Shown: positions 1-12,232 of the stretch, one piece after another
Layout: every line of letters begins with the position of its first letter
How positions within the stretch are numbered: the first letter of the stretch is position 1
DNA from: Paramecium pentaurelia
Lineage: Eukaryota > Ciliophora > Oligohymenophorea > Peniculida > Parameciidae
Assembly (NCBI GenBank): GCA_905183005.1
Contig: CAJJDO010000006.1
Coordinates: forward strand, 853,781 to 917,780
DNA: 64,000 bases
Direction of reading: 5' to 3'
The notes under the pieces: generated by a model
What the model was told of the DNA's origin: nothing
Databases searched by the model: none
What the model saw: only the letters and a program-made list of their open reading frames with translations
Position numbers and translations under genes: made by a program

Positions 1-716
1 CTCCATAAAGGTTTATTAGAATACCATTGTGAAGGTTACTAGACATAATATAATAAAACATCATTTTTATATTTTACATATTCGGCAATATTATTTGCTT
101 CTGATTATAATATACATTTTGTTGCTTATGAAGACAAGAACCATATGAGATATTATTAAAAAATTCTTTTTCTTTCTTATTCTTCTTTAGGTTCACCTGC
201 TTAAATTATTAAATGATCTTTAAGGACTCTAAAACCTGATATGATTTCCACATTTTATTAATAAAACCTTTGAAATTCAATTAATTTTTGATTATTATTT
301 CTAAACTTTTCTAATAAAAATAATTAAGCCAGTGTGTTATTTATTCCTTTTATACCATGTCTTAAAATATTTCTACATATATTTTTCTTATAATCTCTAA
401 TTGCAGCTGACTATAATTTTGCTTTTTTATGTATTTTCTTTTTCTTGATATATTTATCTAGAGAAGGAAATTTAGATTTTAATTCCAGACTAAGTTAAGG
501 GTTCAAGAAGTATTGGCTAATACTTAGTTAAGGATATTAATCTTAAGATTATTATTATAAAGGTTATTATAATTAGTCTTCCAGTTTAAAATCTTCATAT
601 GACTACTAATTAAATATCTTTAAACAAAATTGGTTTGGCCTTTTGTTTTGTACAAAATTAGCTGATTCTACAAATTCACTACTTGGATTTTTGAATGAGT
701 ACACAAATGAATTCAT
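1..716 (-). CDS. Unknown protein, 3' end cut by window edge
   Basis: Reading from an ATG at 714-716 toward the left edge, the frame stays free of TGA for all 238 codons available, with many TAA and TAG codons read as Gln. The visible N-terminus is polar and Gln-rich up to about residue 70. It is followed by a lysine-rich stretch (about 85-105) and a basic helical region containing ILRHGIKGIN and LEKFRNNNQKL. No intron is needed in this part. I do not recognise a family. It is divergently arranged with the sorting nexin gene across a 428-bp gap. The stop codon lies outside the window, so length and C-terminal domains are unknown. Confidence 0.75.
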
Positions 717-1144
717 GATTAAATAATAAATATTAAACTCATAAATTAATATAATATTTCTTAAAATTCTTTATGTTATAAATATATTTGGTATTTATCA
801 TATTAATAAACTAAAATAATTAAAAACTTTTTTGATTCAACATAAAAGTCTTATATAATTCTCTTTAATAAATATTAATTTAGTTTTATCTATAATACTC
901 TAAATGTATAAGTTAATCATAAGTACTTTTTGATTAAGGAATTTATTTAAATTTATACTTTTTTAATTAATATACATTTTATATGTATATATCCTTAATA
1001 AAAATTAATATGATTGAAAGATATAAACATATGATCTTAATATAATTTCAATTAAATTATATATTTTCAATTTCATTATTAAAATATATCACTTAAATTG
1101 GATATTATATTGTTGTACATCGTATAAATTATTTTTAATTGTAA
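717..1144. other. Intergenic, shared 5' region
   Basis: A 428-bp, extremely AT-rich stretch lies between two divergent start codons (714-716 on minus, 1145-1147 on plus). It must hold both promoters and 5' leaders. No ORF of note, RNA gene or repeat was seen. Confidence 0.6.
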
Positions 1145-2807
1145 ATGGATAATAATTAAAGAAATTAAAAAGAAGCTTACTTGTAGGAAGAGATTTTAGA
1201 TAAAGGAATTGATCCTAATCACTTTCAAGAGTTTTGTGAGAAAATAAAAGGAGAAGGTATTGAATCAAAATAAAATAAGAGAGTGACATAGACAAATGGA
1301 CTTTTGAAGATATTGTGTAGTTAGTCAATCAATATAAGATTGAATTTTTTACAACTGATTTTAATTAGCCAATAGATGATATGAATGTAGGATGGAATGT
1401 TTTTGATTAAGTCATTCCATAAATGGAAACAAAAAGCGATCCTTAGATGTGGAACTTATTGGATTTGGATTATGGAGGCTTATCCCCTGTAAAAAATCAA
1501 TATGAGGATTAAAAAAATGAATAACCTTTGTAATAAACTCAAAAACAAATTTAGTAAATTCATCAACTATAAACATCTGAAATTAATTAAAGAGGTTCAG
1601 ATAAACTAGATCTTATCAAAATAGGAAAACCATTGGCTATATCACCAACTGCTTTAAAGCTATAAGAAATACAATAATAAATGCCTAAAAAGCAAGCCCC
1701 TGAAATTTACTCATTTTCTTAGTGTTCAAAATTATAATGTAAAAAATTAGGATTTAATATATTCGCTTAAGGTGTTCCATCTATAAAAATAACTGGGTAT
1801 ATCAAATAAATTTAATTTAGTTTTGAAAAGAAAACAGGAGGACTTTTTAAAAGTGATTTTGTTGTATATAGTGTTAAAACAGGAGATGAATATACTGTGT
1901 AAAGAAGATATTCAGATTTTTAATGGTTATAACAAACTCTTCTTAAGTTATTCCCAGGAGTTGGTATACCCAGCCTGTCAGAAAAAACAGCTAAAAAAAA
2001 TGCAAAAAATACAGTTCAAAAAAGAACGATAATGTTAGAATTTTTTTTGAATGAATTAGCAAAGAGTGAACTTTTTAGAAATAGTAAATATTTTGTAGAT
2101 TTTCTTCGTTTGAGTGATCCAGCTTAATTTAAATAATTACTAAAGTTTGGAGAAAAACTTAGTAAACCTAATAAATTTGAAAGTCTTCTAAATATGACCG
2201 GAACTGTCGTATTTGTACCAGATATTAAATTGAATAATTTCGAAACATTCATTTAGTAAGAAGAGCCAATTTATGAAAAAATTAAAAATCTTTTTAAAGT
2301 AATAACACATCATTTATCAGCTGTATCTAAACTTATTAAAGATATTGAAGATTCATTGTAAACTTTAACTACTTTATGTTAAAAATATGAAATTAATTAA
2401 GATTATGATCCATTATAAGAAATGGCCAAAAAATTAGAAGAATAAATAACAAAATGCAGTTCAAATTAATACAATAGAATGTATAATATGTTTCGATATT
2501 AAACTCAAAATTTTGCTTAAATAAAAAATATTCTAAAGTAAAGAAATGAATTATAGTCTGAATTTTCTAATAGAAAAGATTTTAAGGTTGAATAAATAAA
2601 TGAACGTTATAGTTCAAGAGAAAATGCGAAATAGATTGATGAATTAGAATTCCCAGCAAAAGTTAAATAATTTATAATAATTAGAGTTCTAAGCTTTTGG
2701 CTTATCAATTAGGTTATATGAATTGGAGAACTATTGAGGAAATTAAGACTTTCTTAGAGCATCGATAAATTGGATTTAAAACATTTTCATAAGAAGTGTT
2801 AAATTGA
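1145..2807 (+). CDS. PX-domain sorting nexin with BAR-like C-terminus
   Basis: Predicted 538 aa after removing two 23-nt introns (1257-1279, GT..AAG; 2662-2684, GT..TAG); the spliced length is exactly 539 codons including TGA. Residues around 210-330 form a PX phosphoinositide-binding domain: the stretch from YSVKTGDEYTVQRRYSDF through LFPGVGIPSL shows the RRYSDF basic pocket and the proline-containing loop typical of sorting nexins. The C-terminal 200 residues are helical, charged and Gln-rich, as in the BAR half of SNX-BAR proteins, which bend endosomal membranes during retrograde sorting. The first 180 residues are acidic and low in complexity. The family call rests on the PX motif; which SNX class it belongs to is not resolved. 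It stands alone, 428 bp from a divergent neighbour. Confidence 0.88.
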
Positions 2808-3340
2808 ATATATTTAATGTTAAATAATAATTTTATTTTTATTTAATTTTAAGAACTCATCAATTATTTTTAATTGAACTCAAAATAATTATGAGTTCAA
2901 TATCATAAACAAAGTATCAATTAAAACCAAAAGAAATGGGCTAATTCCAAATTAATGATATAAATTAAGACATGATTTTTTAAAGTAAATATATTATGAA
3001 TTACAACAAAAATCTAATTTTCATATAGAGCAAATGATTTCTTTTTATATCTTAAAAAAGAAAGATTCAATAAATTCATCAAATGTAGTTTTATCAACTT
3101 ATGATAACTCAACGATTATGGAGTTATTAATATAAATCGTAATAACCTATTATTACATATAGATATTAAATTATTATAAAAATACAATCATCCCTTTCAT
3201 AGATATAGAATTTGTTATTTTTATAAATATGTGTTAAAAATAATCACCAATTCCTTCCAAAAATTCCATTCATTTTATATAAACATAATTTGATTATTTT
3301 TTAAGGAGAATTTTTGATAATATTTAGTATAATAAAACCT
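2808..3340. other. Upstream region of the 3341 gene, possibly degenerate coding
   Basis: An ATG at 2891 opens a frame that hits TGA at 3035. Other frames are open from about 3000 to 3340 but join only through unusually long introns (for example 44 nt, 2985-3028). The stretch may be a 5' extension of the next gene, a decayed exon, or plain intergenic DNA. I could not build a convincing gene from it. Confidence 0.35.
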
Positions 3341-4554
3341 ATGAATTATTTTTCTTAACAATAATTTTAAGGAACTTAAAGAAAATTTGTTCGTCTATTT
3401 GTTAGTAGTGAATAAAAGAAGTTTATAGCAACAGTAAATGCATTTGAATAAGTAATCAAATTTTATTATTTAAGAACCTTTCAGAATAGATTGCTAATTC
3501 TTATGCATGTACATGTGAATAATTTTAATCAGAAGTATGCTCAAATAGATATATTGTGACTAATATTAGATAAAATGGGTTTAGTGTAATTATTCCTAAG
3601 GAATTAAATATTGGTTAGGTTTTAAATGATTAAACTTATATCACATGTAAGATTATTAGTAAGGCTAATAATAAAACTAATAATTGTCAAAGAAATGATA
3701 AGAAAACAAAAAAGACTTTAAAAGAATAATAGAAAATAGAACCTAAATTTCCTGATATTTCTCCTCCTAAAATTTTGACTTCAAAATATATACCTTTATA
3801 AGAAAATAAAGAAGAAAAAATTTAAAGAAATTAAAAAAAGAAAAACAAAAAAAATAAGAGAAAAAATTAATATTTACAATCTTTATAGATAATTGATAGA
3901 AAATAAAATAATTAAATTGGGTAAAATTTATTTAATGATTAACTTTAATCTATTTCATAAACAAAAGAATAATTTTTGGGCCAGAATCTAAATACTTAAG
4001 TTTAATAAACTGAAAATATTAAATTACAAGAATTAATAGACAATGTTTATTGTGATGTGTTGATATCATAAAATATTAATAAATAAGCTCAAAATGATAA
4101 TACGGATTATAAAAAATAAGAAAATCAACATTAAAATACTTCTAAACTTGAGACAATATAAAATTTGATGAAAAATGATGAAAATTTAATTTAGGAATAA
4201 AACAATTAAGAAAAATCATAAGTTAATAATTAAAAAAACAATTTATAAATTAAAAATAAAGTTGTTAAATTTACTGAAAGTAATCTAATATTAAAGGAAA
4301 CATTCGATTATTTTGAAGATTCTTTGAATAATTCAAAAGAAATGCCTAAAGTTCCTAATTCTTCATTTCAAACTAATATTGAGCATTCAACTAGATAAAA
4401 CAAGTAAAAATAAAATTAAAATAATCTGATGTAATAATAAAATGATAAATTATCATAGAATAATAAATAGAATTATATTTTTAATCAAAGTAATTACAAT
4501 ATTCATAAAAATAATCGTAGAAAAAATAAAAAGAAAGGTAAAAACGATATCTGA
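3341..4554 (+). CDS. Unknown Gln/Asn/Lys-rich protein
   Basis: From ATG 3341, one 23-nt intron (3452-3474, GT..AAG) gives 396 aa ending at TGA 4552-4554, with the length in frame. Residues about 40-105 look folded and contain NRYIVTNIRQNGFSVIIPKE, a beta-strand pattern that faintly recalls the C-terminal S1 region of DIS3-like exoribonucleases; no catalytic RNB domain could be found upstream, so this is only a hint. The rest is a long low-complexity tail of Lys, Gln and Asn with few hydrophobics, ending in a KNKKKGKND-type basic tip, which suggests nucleic-acid association. The start is uncertain because the upstream 300 bases are open in this frame without another ATG. Confidence 0.55.
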
Positions 4555-4636
4555 ATATCATTAAAATAATAATCTCATATTTAAGTAATAGATAAATAAT
4601 TAGTGTTCTAATTTATAATTAGATATTTAGGTTAAT

Positions 4637-7234
4637 TCATTTCTTCTTTAGTTCTGATAATCTTTTATCTTCCTTTAATTTTCTATCCATTTCTTCATAT
4701 TTAAGAAGAGCCTATGATTCAAATCTAATAGCTCTTTATTCTAAAATATCTATTCTAAATTGAATGTTAATATATTCATTATCATCAGGATCTGATTTCT
4801 TTTATTACATTTATTCTGCTTAATCTAATTTTGCTCTTTCTTCTTCAAGTTTTTTCTAAATGATAGCAGCTCTTGATAATAAACTATAAATAATAGATAT
4901 TCAATATGATACCGTTCTTTTAATTTAGTCATGACATCTTTTTATATTTCTAAAGCCTCATTGTATGATAGAACTTCCTTTCCTTAAAGTTTTCTTTTTT
5001 CTAAATATGGATATAAGTAATCTTTATCTGCTTATTCTCTTTACTTTTCCTCTTCTGATTTCTTTAATGTTTCCTTATATCTTTCTCTGGCTTTATCATG
5101 AAGAGTTTTCTCCAATTTTAAATCTTAAGATCGAAGTTATTCTTCATCTTTTTTGACTTCATCCTCTTAATTTTTTATATGTGTTAAACATTCCTTCTCT
5201 TAATAAAGATATTATTTATAATTTACCTAAATTAGCTATTCGTTAATTCTCTTAAGATACCAAAGCATCTTCATTTTTTTTCTCAACCCCAGGTTCAGTT
5301 AATTTACCTAAACTATGCATGTTCTCCCTTTTTAACTCTTTGAATTATGGATTGATTTCACCTTTATTCATATGATAATAAACTCTAAAATCAAAGATAT
5401 TAATACTTAATAATATTTTTTTGTAAATCAATAACAACCTTTTATGGTTATTCACTAGCTGGATATAATTCACTTAATTCATATTTTTAAGTCATTTTAG
5501 TAATTTTGACTTATCCCATATATCTATCATTATGTGTTAAATCTCTTTATTCAAATTTCTTATCTTTAGGATCAAACCTAACAGATCTATAAATAACACG
5601 ATCATCTCTATTTTCATATTCTTCTATAGTCTTTTCTCCTATTTTTTCAATTCTTTTGATTAATCCATCATGATTTCTAGTAGGATAATAAACAATGATT
5701 CTCAATTATCTGTCGATTGTAGTAATAGTCTTACGTTATGGTTTATTACCAGGTTCATATTCCTCAATAGTCTTAAATTCATATGGAAATCTTCTTTTCA
5801 ATACTAATTTGTCAGATCTATGTTTATAAAAGTATCTTATTTCTTATACTTTCAATCTTTTATAATCTTGATAGATAGTAAATCTTTAAACTAATCCATC
5901 TTTTTCTTATGAATATGGAGCAAAAGAGTCTATTTTACATTTCTTATAAAAGACTGTTGATTCTCCCAATGGAGTTCCTTTAAGAAAAGCATCTTTATCA
6001 ATAAAGATTTTAGGTGGCCATGAAGGAGGCATATCTAAGATTTATGCTATATCTTATAATTGTTATTATTGTGGATCCACTTGCTTTTATTATTGATTAT
6101 GATCTTCACCATAATTATAATCTTCATCATCTTATTATGCTTATTCTACCATTGTATCTAACATAACATATTCCCAATTCATAGAAGTATCCATTTCATC
6201 AAAATTTAAATCAGCCACCTTTGATTCAAGTTTCATATTAATCCAAAAGTTTCTATTATTGAAAACTGCATCAACAGCCAAAAAAGGACTTTCATTAATC
6301 TAATAGATTCTTCCTGTAGAAGGTTCAATAAATAGATTTCTTTCAACTCCTCTTTTACCTGCTTTCAAAAGAATCCAACAATGAATTCTTCTACCAGCAT
6401 AATAATCTTATCCCATTTAATCAGGTTCATCATCATCTATAGTTAAAGCTATTCTTCTTTATTCTTTTTCAAATTCTTCTTTTTACTTTTGTATTTTTGT
6501 ATCATATTTAGAAATAATTTCTTCTTTTGGAAGAATAGCAAATTCATTATCTTTAAGTTCATCATTATCTTTATCTTTATCTTCATCATCTTCTTTTATT
6601 CCATTATTTATGAATATATAATCAAGATCTGACTCATTTTTACTTGTAATAGACCTAGGAGCTGTTCCATAAACACAATAAGCATCATAACCAACTCCTA
6701 TTAAAACACTACAAAGTAATATAGATAAATCAAAACAATCTCCTTTTTACCATCTAGCTACATTTGTTGGACTTGGTATAACCTTAGGAAATTAATCAGG
6801 AGGATCCAATTATTCATAAGCAATAAAAAAACTCATATATCTAGCACACTATTCGTAATTATAAAGCTCCAAATATCCAATTTTTTAAGGACGAATTGTT
6901 GTACAGATAAATTTGTACAAATCACATTCATTTTTAGGATAAAGGAACAGATTTCTCTTTTCATCATAATGTAATTGAAACTGTTTTTGAAATTATTAAA
7001 CATGCTCTAGTACTAACTCTTCCTTTGGTGAGTTTTCTATACTTTCATCATTTAATATTTACCTTTATAGCAAAATGGAATAGCAATATCTTTACCCTCC
7101 TTAAAATCTTTACATCTTTACAATTTTTCATTCACAACTGTTGCATTACCAGATTTCAATATTGCAATTATATTATTTTATTATTATTATGCCTATTTCT
7201 ATATTTCAACATCACTAACAGCAGAGGAAGTCAT
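4637..7234 (-). CDS. DRC7: Dynein regulatory complex subunit 7 (CCDC135/FAP50)
   Basis: Predicted 830 aa after removing four introns (7037-7062, 5385-5406, 5199-5226, 4884-4912; 26, 22, 28 and 29 nt); the spliced length is exactly in frame. DRC7 is a subunit of the nexin-dynein regulatory complex that links outer doublets in motile cilia. Diagnostic is the transglutaminase-like segment near residue 190-220 with RWQKGDCFDLSILLCSVLIG followed by GYDAYCVYG, where the Cys sits in the QKGDCFDLS context seen in DRC7 orthologues. Further on come the W-rich region (NNRNFWINMKLE, MNWEYVML) and an R/Y/D-rich repeat-like middle with YYHMNKGEINPQF. A charged coiled coil makes up the last 250 residues. 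The start is chosen at the first ATG, followed by a Q-rich leader. Confidence is high. Confidence 0.95.
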
Positions 7235-7730
7235 TATTTGATATTTTTTTAAAATAATTTATTTCAAATATATTTTTGCTCTATACAAATAATTTTATTT
7301 TTTTTTATTTTCAAAGTTTATGAATTTTTAAGTTTTTATAATACCTTGTGATCTCTAATGGAATATTATATAATTGAGTTAATAATGGATGATAATATAG
7401 AAATTAAATTCATTTTTACTTCTTTAATAATTTACAATAAAAATAATTTCTTTTTAAAAAGTGAAAATAATTCTGTATCTCATTATTTATATATACTTTA
7501 AATAATAATAATATTTTTATATTAAATTGATATGGTTCAATCATTTTACAATTCAACAAACTTCATGATACTATTTAATCTATCTTTTATATTTCTAATC
7601 AGATAAATAATATTAAAATATATATATATAAAAAAAAATCTATTATTTTATTTTCTAAGAATAACACTTCCAGCATTTTATACTATCTTTATTCAAATTG
7701 ATTATTTTAATATTATCTTTAATTAATTTT
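7235..7730. other. Intergenic
   Basis: This 496-bp AT-rich gap upstream of DRC7 includes a short (TA)n run near 7620-7632. Nothing coding was recognised; it presumably holds the DRC7 promoter and the 3' region of the kinase gene. Confidence 0.6.
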
Positions 7731-8771
7731 TCATTTTCCGTATTACATTGCTAAATTTTATTGGCCAGGAGGAAAGTATTTAATTAAATCTTCCTTGTTT
7801 AAGTCATCAAAAAATGGATGTTTCATAGCTTCTTTCACATATATTCTCTTAGCTGGATCAAGAGCAATCATTTTAGTAACTAGATCTAATCCATTCTAAT
7901 ATTATTAATTTATTTATATACTTTTTCAAAATTTTTGAAAAATTATTCTGGAGGAGTAGGTCTGAATCTTGGGAATGTAGGCTTGAAATCTGGAAGATCT
8001 GCTATGTTTGGCCAATCTTATACTGTAGGTGTTCCATGATATTGAAATATCTTAAAGATTTAATCAATTTCACTATCTCCACAAAATAACCCATGTTTTT
8101 CAACCATTTCGGTAAGAATACATCCAACAGACCAAATATCAACTCCTAATGAGTATTATTTTTAAGATAATAATATTTCTGGTGCACGATACCATAGAGT
8201 TTCCACTTCATGTGTTAAAGTTTTTATAGGCACTCCAAAAGCTCTGGCCAATCCGAAATCCGCCAATTTTATGATTCCAGTTGATTTATCAATTAAGATA
8301 TTTTAAGGTTTGAGATCTCTGTGTATTATACGTCTAGAATGACAATAATTGAGACCATTTAATATTTAGAATGTAAAATGCTATAATTGATTTGATAAAT
8401 ACTTTGATTTGGCTTAATGTTAAGTTGTGTTTGTTCTAATCAAGGAATTTTTTGAAATCCATCTCAACATACTCAAATACTAAATAGAGTTTCTTCTCAT
8501 TGGGTTGGTAAATGACTTCTTTAAGACCCACTATGTTTGGATGAGGTTAGAGTTCTTTTAAAATTGAAATCTCTCTCATTGCTGTTGAAGGGACTCCTTC
8601 ATCTTCATTTTCCAATTTGATTTTCTTCAATGCTACCAATTCTTTGGTCACTGAATCACGTGCTTTGTAAACAACTCCATATGTTCCTAAACACAATTAA
8701 AATTAATAGTTACCTTCTCCAATCTTTTCTAATTTCTCATATCTCTCTAACTATCTATTGTTATTGCCCAT
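7731..8771 (-). CDS. Cyclin-dependent kinase, PSTAMRE type
   Basis: Predicted 321 aa with three introns (8687-8713, 27 nt; 8381-8402, 22 nt; 7896-7921, 26 nt). It is a complete serine/threonine kinase of the CDK1/CDK2 group. Visible motifs are the glycine loop IGEGTYGVVYKA (residues 17-28), the ATP lysine in VALKK (K40), the cyclin-binding helix PSTAMRE (52-58, a one-residue variant of PSTAIRE), HRDLKPQN, DFGLAR, a T-loop with THEVETLWYRAPE retaining the activating Thr, and the DPAKR motif near the C-terminus. An LERYEKLEKIGEG start fits the family, preceded by a MGNNN leader whose Gly2 could be N-myristoylated. Known CDKs bind cyclins and drive the cell cycle; which Paramecium CDK this is cannot be told. 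The 27-nt intron interrupts the glycine loop and is a multiple of three without a stop. Confidence 0.96.
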
Positions 8772-8879
8772 TTTGTCTGCTCCTCTCAAATCATAATAGT
8801 TTTATGCTTAAATAGGAATACATTCATACTTAACATAGCGTAAAATAAATTCAAAAATTAAAATATTAACTGTTATTTA

Positions 8880-10330
8880 AATCAATCTTAATAGAATGTA
8901 GGTCTCTAATCATTTAATAATAATTTTGTATAAAAATCATTTTCTGTTTGGCTTGCCTCATCTCTAAGTAATTTTAATTTCCCTCAAACTATCTTTATTT
9001 ATCTTTTATTATGTATTTAAGGATAAACAAAGAAATCATTTTTAGGTTGCTCTTTCATTGATCCTAATTCATCCAATTATCTATCTAAGAGTCCTTTAAT
9101 ATTCAATTAATCTTAAAATTTATTGAAAATTGATACAATATTTTTTTATCTTGACCAACATCTAATAATGTATTAAGTGCTGTTACAAAAGCAAATTTGA
9201 TGCATTAAATGAATTTTAATATTAACATTGTCAAAATTTACCTATACTTACTCAAATATCTATAAGTAGGTATTTTCTATGATTCTCTAAATTATTGCAA
9301 TTAAGGATTTAAGTTTAAAATTTAATTAAGATCAATCCATCATAAACTCCGAAAAAGAAAAGCATATTTTATAATGATATTTACTATTTTTAATTAATGT
9401 TATTTAATTTCTTTAAGTTTATTTATTTCTAACTATATGTTTCTCTCACTAGACCAAAATACCAATCAAAATAATCTTTAAATTCTGGGATAATAGAAGC
9501 CTCATTTTAAAAAATACACCCTAATTTTGCATATACATGTTCTGCCATGCATTCGTATATTAGTTATCCTGTAGTACTTTTCACTAATACATATTAAATT
9601 ATTGAATCTTTCATCAATTTATTATTTTATAGAATTCCTATTAATTTGATGAGACATTTATAAGAATAGTTAAAAAAAAAGTCAGTAAAAGTTTTCATAA
9701 TCGATAGCATAACTAATAAACTTGGGTCTCATAATTTTATTTATTATGGCTAAAATTAATATTTTATAATCATGCCATACTTAATTAGGAAGTATTAGTG
9801 ATCCTGTAATGAAAAGAATCAATATTTTTTTCAATAAATAGTTTATATATTCCAACATCATCTATTTATTTATTCATAAATTCTGTTTAAGATATTTTGA
9901 ATATATTGATTAAAATTTCAGTTGTTTAACATTATTCTCTTTATCTGCTGTCTTTTTTTCAAATATATCCAAATAAGTATTACGTAAATAATTATCTTTC
10001 ATAAATTCTCCATTCCTTTTAATATTATTTTTTTGGAAATATAAATCTAAGTCAACTTATTCATAATCAAATGAATTAAAGAAGGAAATTCTTCACTCTA
10101 TAATCAATTATATCATTTATTTCCTTAGTAAATTGTTCTCAATTCTTTTAATTCACATCTTCTTAATCTACATCAGATATTAATTTCTAAATTTTTTTAG
10201 CAAATTGATAAATAAATTTTATTTTAATGTTTCGTTATTAAAAATGATTGATCACAATTATTGATAAGTATTTTAAATGAATTGATTGATGAATATATAA
10301 TTTGCTTTGTTTAATTCTTCTGAAGTTGTT
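8880..10330 (-). pseudogene. Relic of an unknown gene with TGAs and frameshifts
   Basis: On the minus strand several stretches read like protein but cannot be joined. One frame runs from about 10190 to 10070 with an in-frame TGA. The next is open 10066-9876, has a TGA at 9874-9876 and continues in the same frame to TGA 9682-9684. A shifted frame is open from about 9690 to 9380 and contains TTGQLIYECMAEHVYAKLG and IIPEFKDYFDWYFGLV. Shorter pieces follow around 9200-8900, including LRQQLDELGSMKEQP. No GT..AG intron of normal size repairs the shifts; one lies beside a run of nine T (minus strand). This is best explained as a decaying gene, or less likely a living gene with several sequence errors. 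I do not recognise the family. Confidence 0.55.
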
Positions 10331-10364
10331 ATTATAAAATATTAAATATAAAAAATAATAAAAA

Positions 10365-11241
10365 ATGAATTATAAACCGAACCTGAAGATGGATAGTACT
10401 TCTGGCTCGTTTAAAAAATAGGAGCAGACCTCGTCTCTCGAAAGCACTTAAAAATCAGAATATAATGGAATCAGTATAAAACCTAATTTTGCTTGTAAAC
10501 CAGTTTTCAACTTTCGCAACCGTTCTCCTCAACCTTAAGAATAGGAACCTTAGTTAACAAATACAAATGATGATTTCTTTAAAACAGGAACATTTTAAGA
10601 AAAAATCCCACTTAAAGATAGAATCTAACGATCAGATGAAAAGAAAAATACTGCTCCTGTTGCCAAAGGGCTTTATCTACCTGGTTAAGAAGAGTTATTT
10701 AGAAAATAAATATAGGTAGAGAAGAAAGAGATACAATAAACTTAAGAGAAAAAGGATGCTTAATCAGGGAAGACAATTTAAGTAGAATAATACATGCCAT
10801 CTATTGGATAATAATCTAATAAAAGAGAAGCTGCCTTATTAGGTTCTAAAAATCCCTTAGAAAATAAAATAGCAGTTGCAAATCAAGAAAGAGTATTATA
10901 ATAACTTGGTATTTTATGTAATAATACATATAGAGGAAGCAGAACCTATTGAAGAACTTGAATTAATACTTTGTCCAGAAGGATGTGGTAGATAGTTTAA
11001 ATAAGATGCTTTGGAGAAACATGTTAAGGTTTGTAAGCAAGTCTTCCAATAGAAAAGACAAGAATTTAATTCAAAATAAGCAAGAGTTGTTACAAATGAT
11101 TAATAAAAGCTTTAGCGTTAAGGATAAATCAAAGAAAAATAATTAATAAAGAAATAAGGAAAAGCTCCTTTAGATCCTAATTGGAAAAAACAATCAGAAG
11201 AATTACGTAATTTAATAAAAGAATCTAAGCAATAACAATGA
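10365..11241 (+). CDS. C2HC zinc-finger protein (ZC2HC1-like)
   Basis: Predicted 283 aa, one 25-nt intron (10909-10933). The first 180 residues are hydrophilic, Q/K/E-rich and probably disordered. Near residue 195-215 sits LILCPEGCGRQFKQDALEKH followed by VKVC, a C-x3-C-x12-H-x3-C finger of the ZC2HC type (C..CGR.F....LEKH...C), common in small proteins linked to cilia and microtubules. The tail is basic with PLDPNWKKQSEELRNLIK, which matches the short conserved motif that often follows these fingers. The stop codon is only 7 nt upstream of the SAXO start codon, with both genes on the plus strand, so their untranslated regions must overlap. Molecular role unknown. Confidence 0.85.
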
Positions 11242-11248
11242 TTATTTT

Positions 11249-12092
11249 ATGATTAATAATACAATCAAATCCCTTTTTCATTCATCCTAGTCAATACCTT
11301 CATCTAACTAATTTCATAATAGATGTGTATGTGAAATATGTAAATGTGGTAAACATCATTGTCCAATTCATTCTGATAATATGCATGGAGACTTTTAGTC
11401 TACATTCCAGTACAATTCATTTTATTATATTAGACATGACTACCAACCTTGGAAATAATGCAGATAGAAACCCTTTAATTATGAAAGATAACCATAAAAG
11501 CATGCTTATGATCCATCTACTTTGCTTAGTTAATATCAAAGTGAATATATTAAGAGACCACTACCTGATAAAGAAATTAGAGAATTACCTTAAATTCCAT
11601 CTTCGTAGCCTTTCACTAGTAAATCTGATTATTAGACCAACTATTAAAAGTAATTCATAACATCTATCAAGATTTCCTTTGCCTTTAAAACCCCCAGTTA
11701 CAAAAAAACAGTATAAATCTGCCCCAAGGTAAGTTCCTTGGAATACAACCTATGGAGTAGATTTTATTCCAAAGCCAATTGGAGAGAAAGAATAATTTAA
11801 ACCAACTTAAAAGGATGGTCCAAATTGTAACATTGATTTTGGTTCAAGTACTTACAGAACTGCTTATGTTCCTATGCCTACTTGCAAACAAGATAAATAC
11901 AGAGATCCTCATTAAAGAAATTTATATGGAGATCCTGGATAAACAGGAAATTCAACATATTAAATGGATTATATAGAGAAATAAAATAATAATGATATGT
12001 GTCCAGTCTTTGCTTTACCTAAGAGACCTGTAAAATTACCTGGAGGAAAATCACATCTTAATTATGATGCTGTAAACAATAGATGGGTTTGA
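11249..12092 (+). CDS. SAXO/FAM154-type axonemal microtubule stabiliser
   Basis: Predicted 273 aa with one 22-nt intron (11650-11671, GT..AAG). SAXO proteins are MAP6-related proteins that bind and stabilise ciliary and flagellar microtubules. The diagnostic N-terminal cysteine motif is present at about residues 30-42, RCVCEICKCGKHHCP. It is followed by spaced SAXO/Mn-like repeats with aromatic and proline residues, such as STFQYNSFYYIRHDYQPW, NTTYGVDFIPKP and SSTYRTAYVPMP. The start at 11249 is needed to include the Cys motif; the next ATG is inside or after it. The gene begins 7 nt after the TGA of the zinc-finger gene but in another frame, so it is not a read-through fusion. Confidence 0.9.
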
Positions 12093-12232
12093 TTATTAAT
12101 TATTATGTCAACAAATTTTAGTTATTCTAAAACTTTCAAAATCTAAATTGAATATCTAATTTAATTGATATATTTTAGATAAAAATATAAATGCTAGATT
12201 ATAAATATAATAGAGTAAATATAATCATAATA

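Noticed and set aside
2891..3340. A 5' exon set for the 3341 gene starting at ATG 2891
   Set aside because: It needs at least two introns of 40 nt or more and still gives no recognisable domain; I kept the simpler start at 3341.
3341..3680. DIS3-like exoribonuclease
   Set aside because: Only a short strand pattern resembles its S1 region; the RNB domain with its catalytic aspartates is absent, so the name was not applied.
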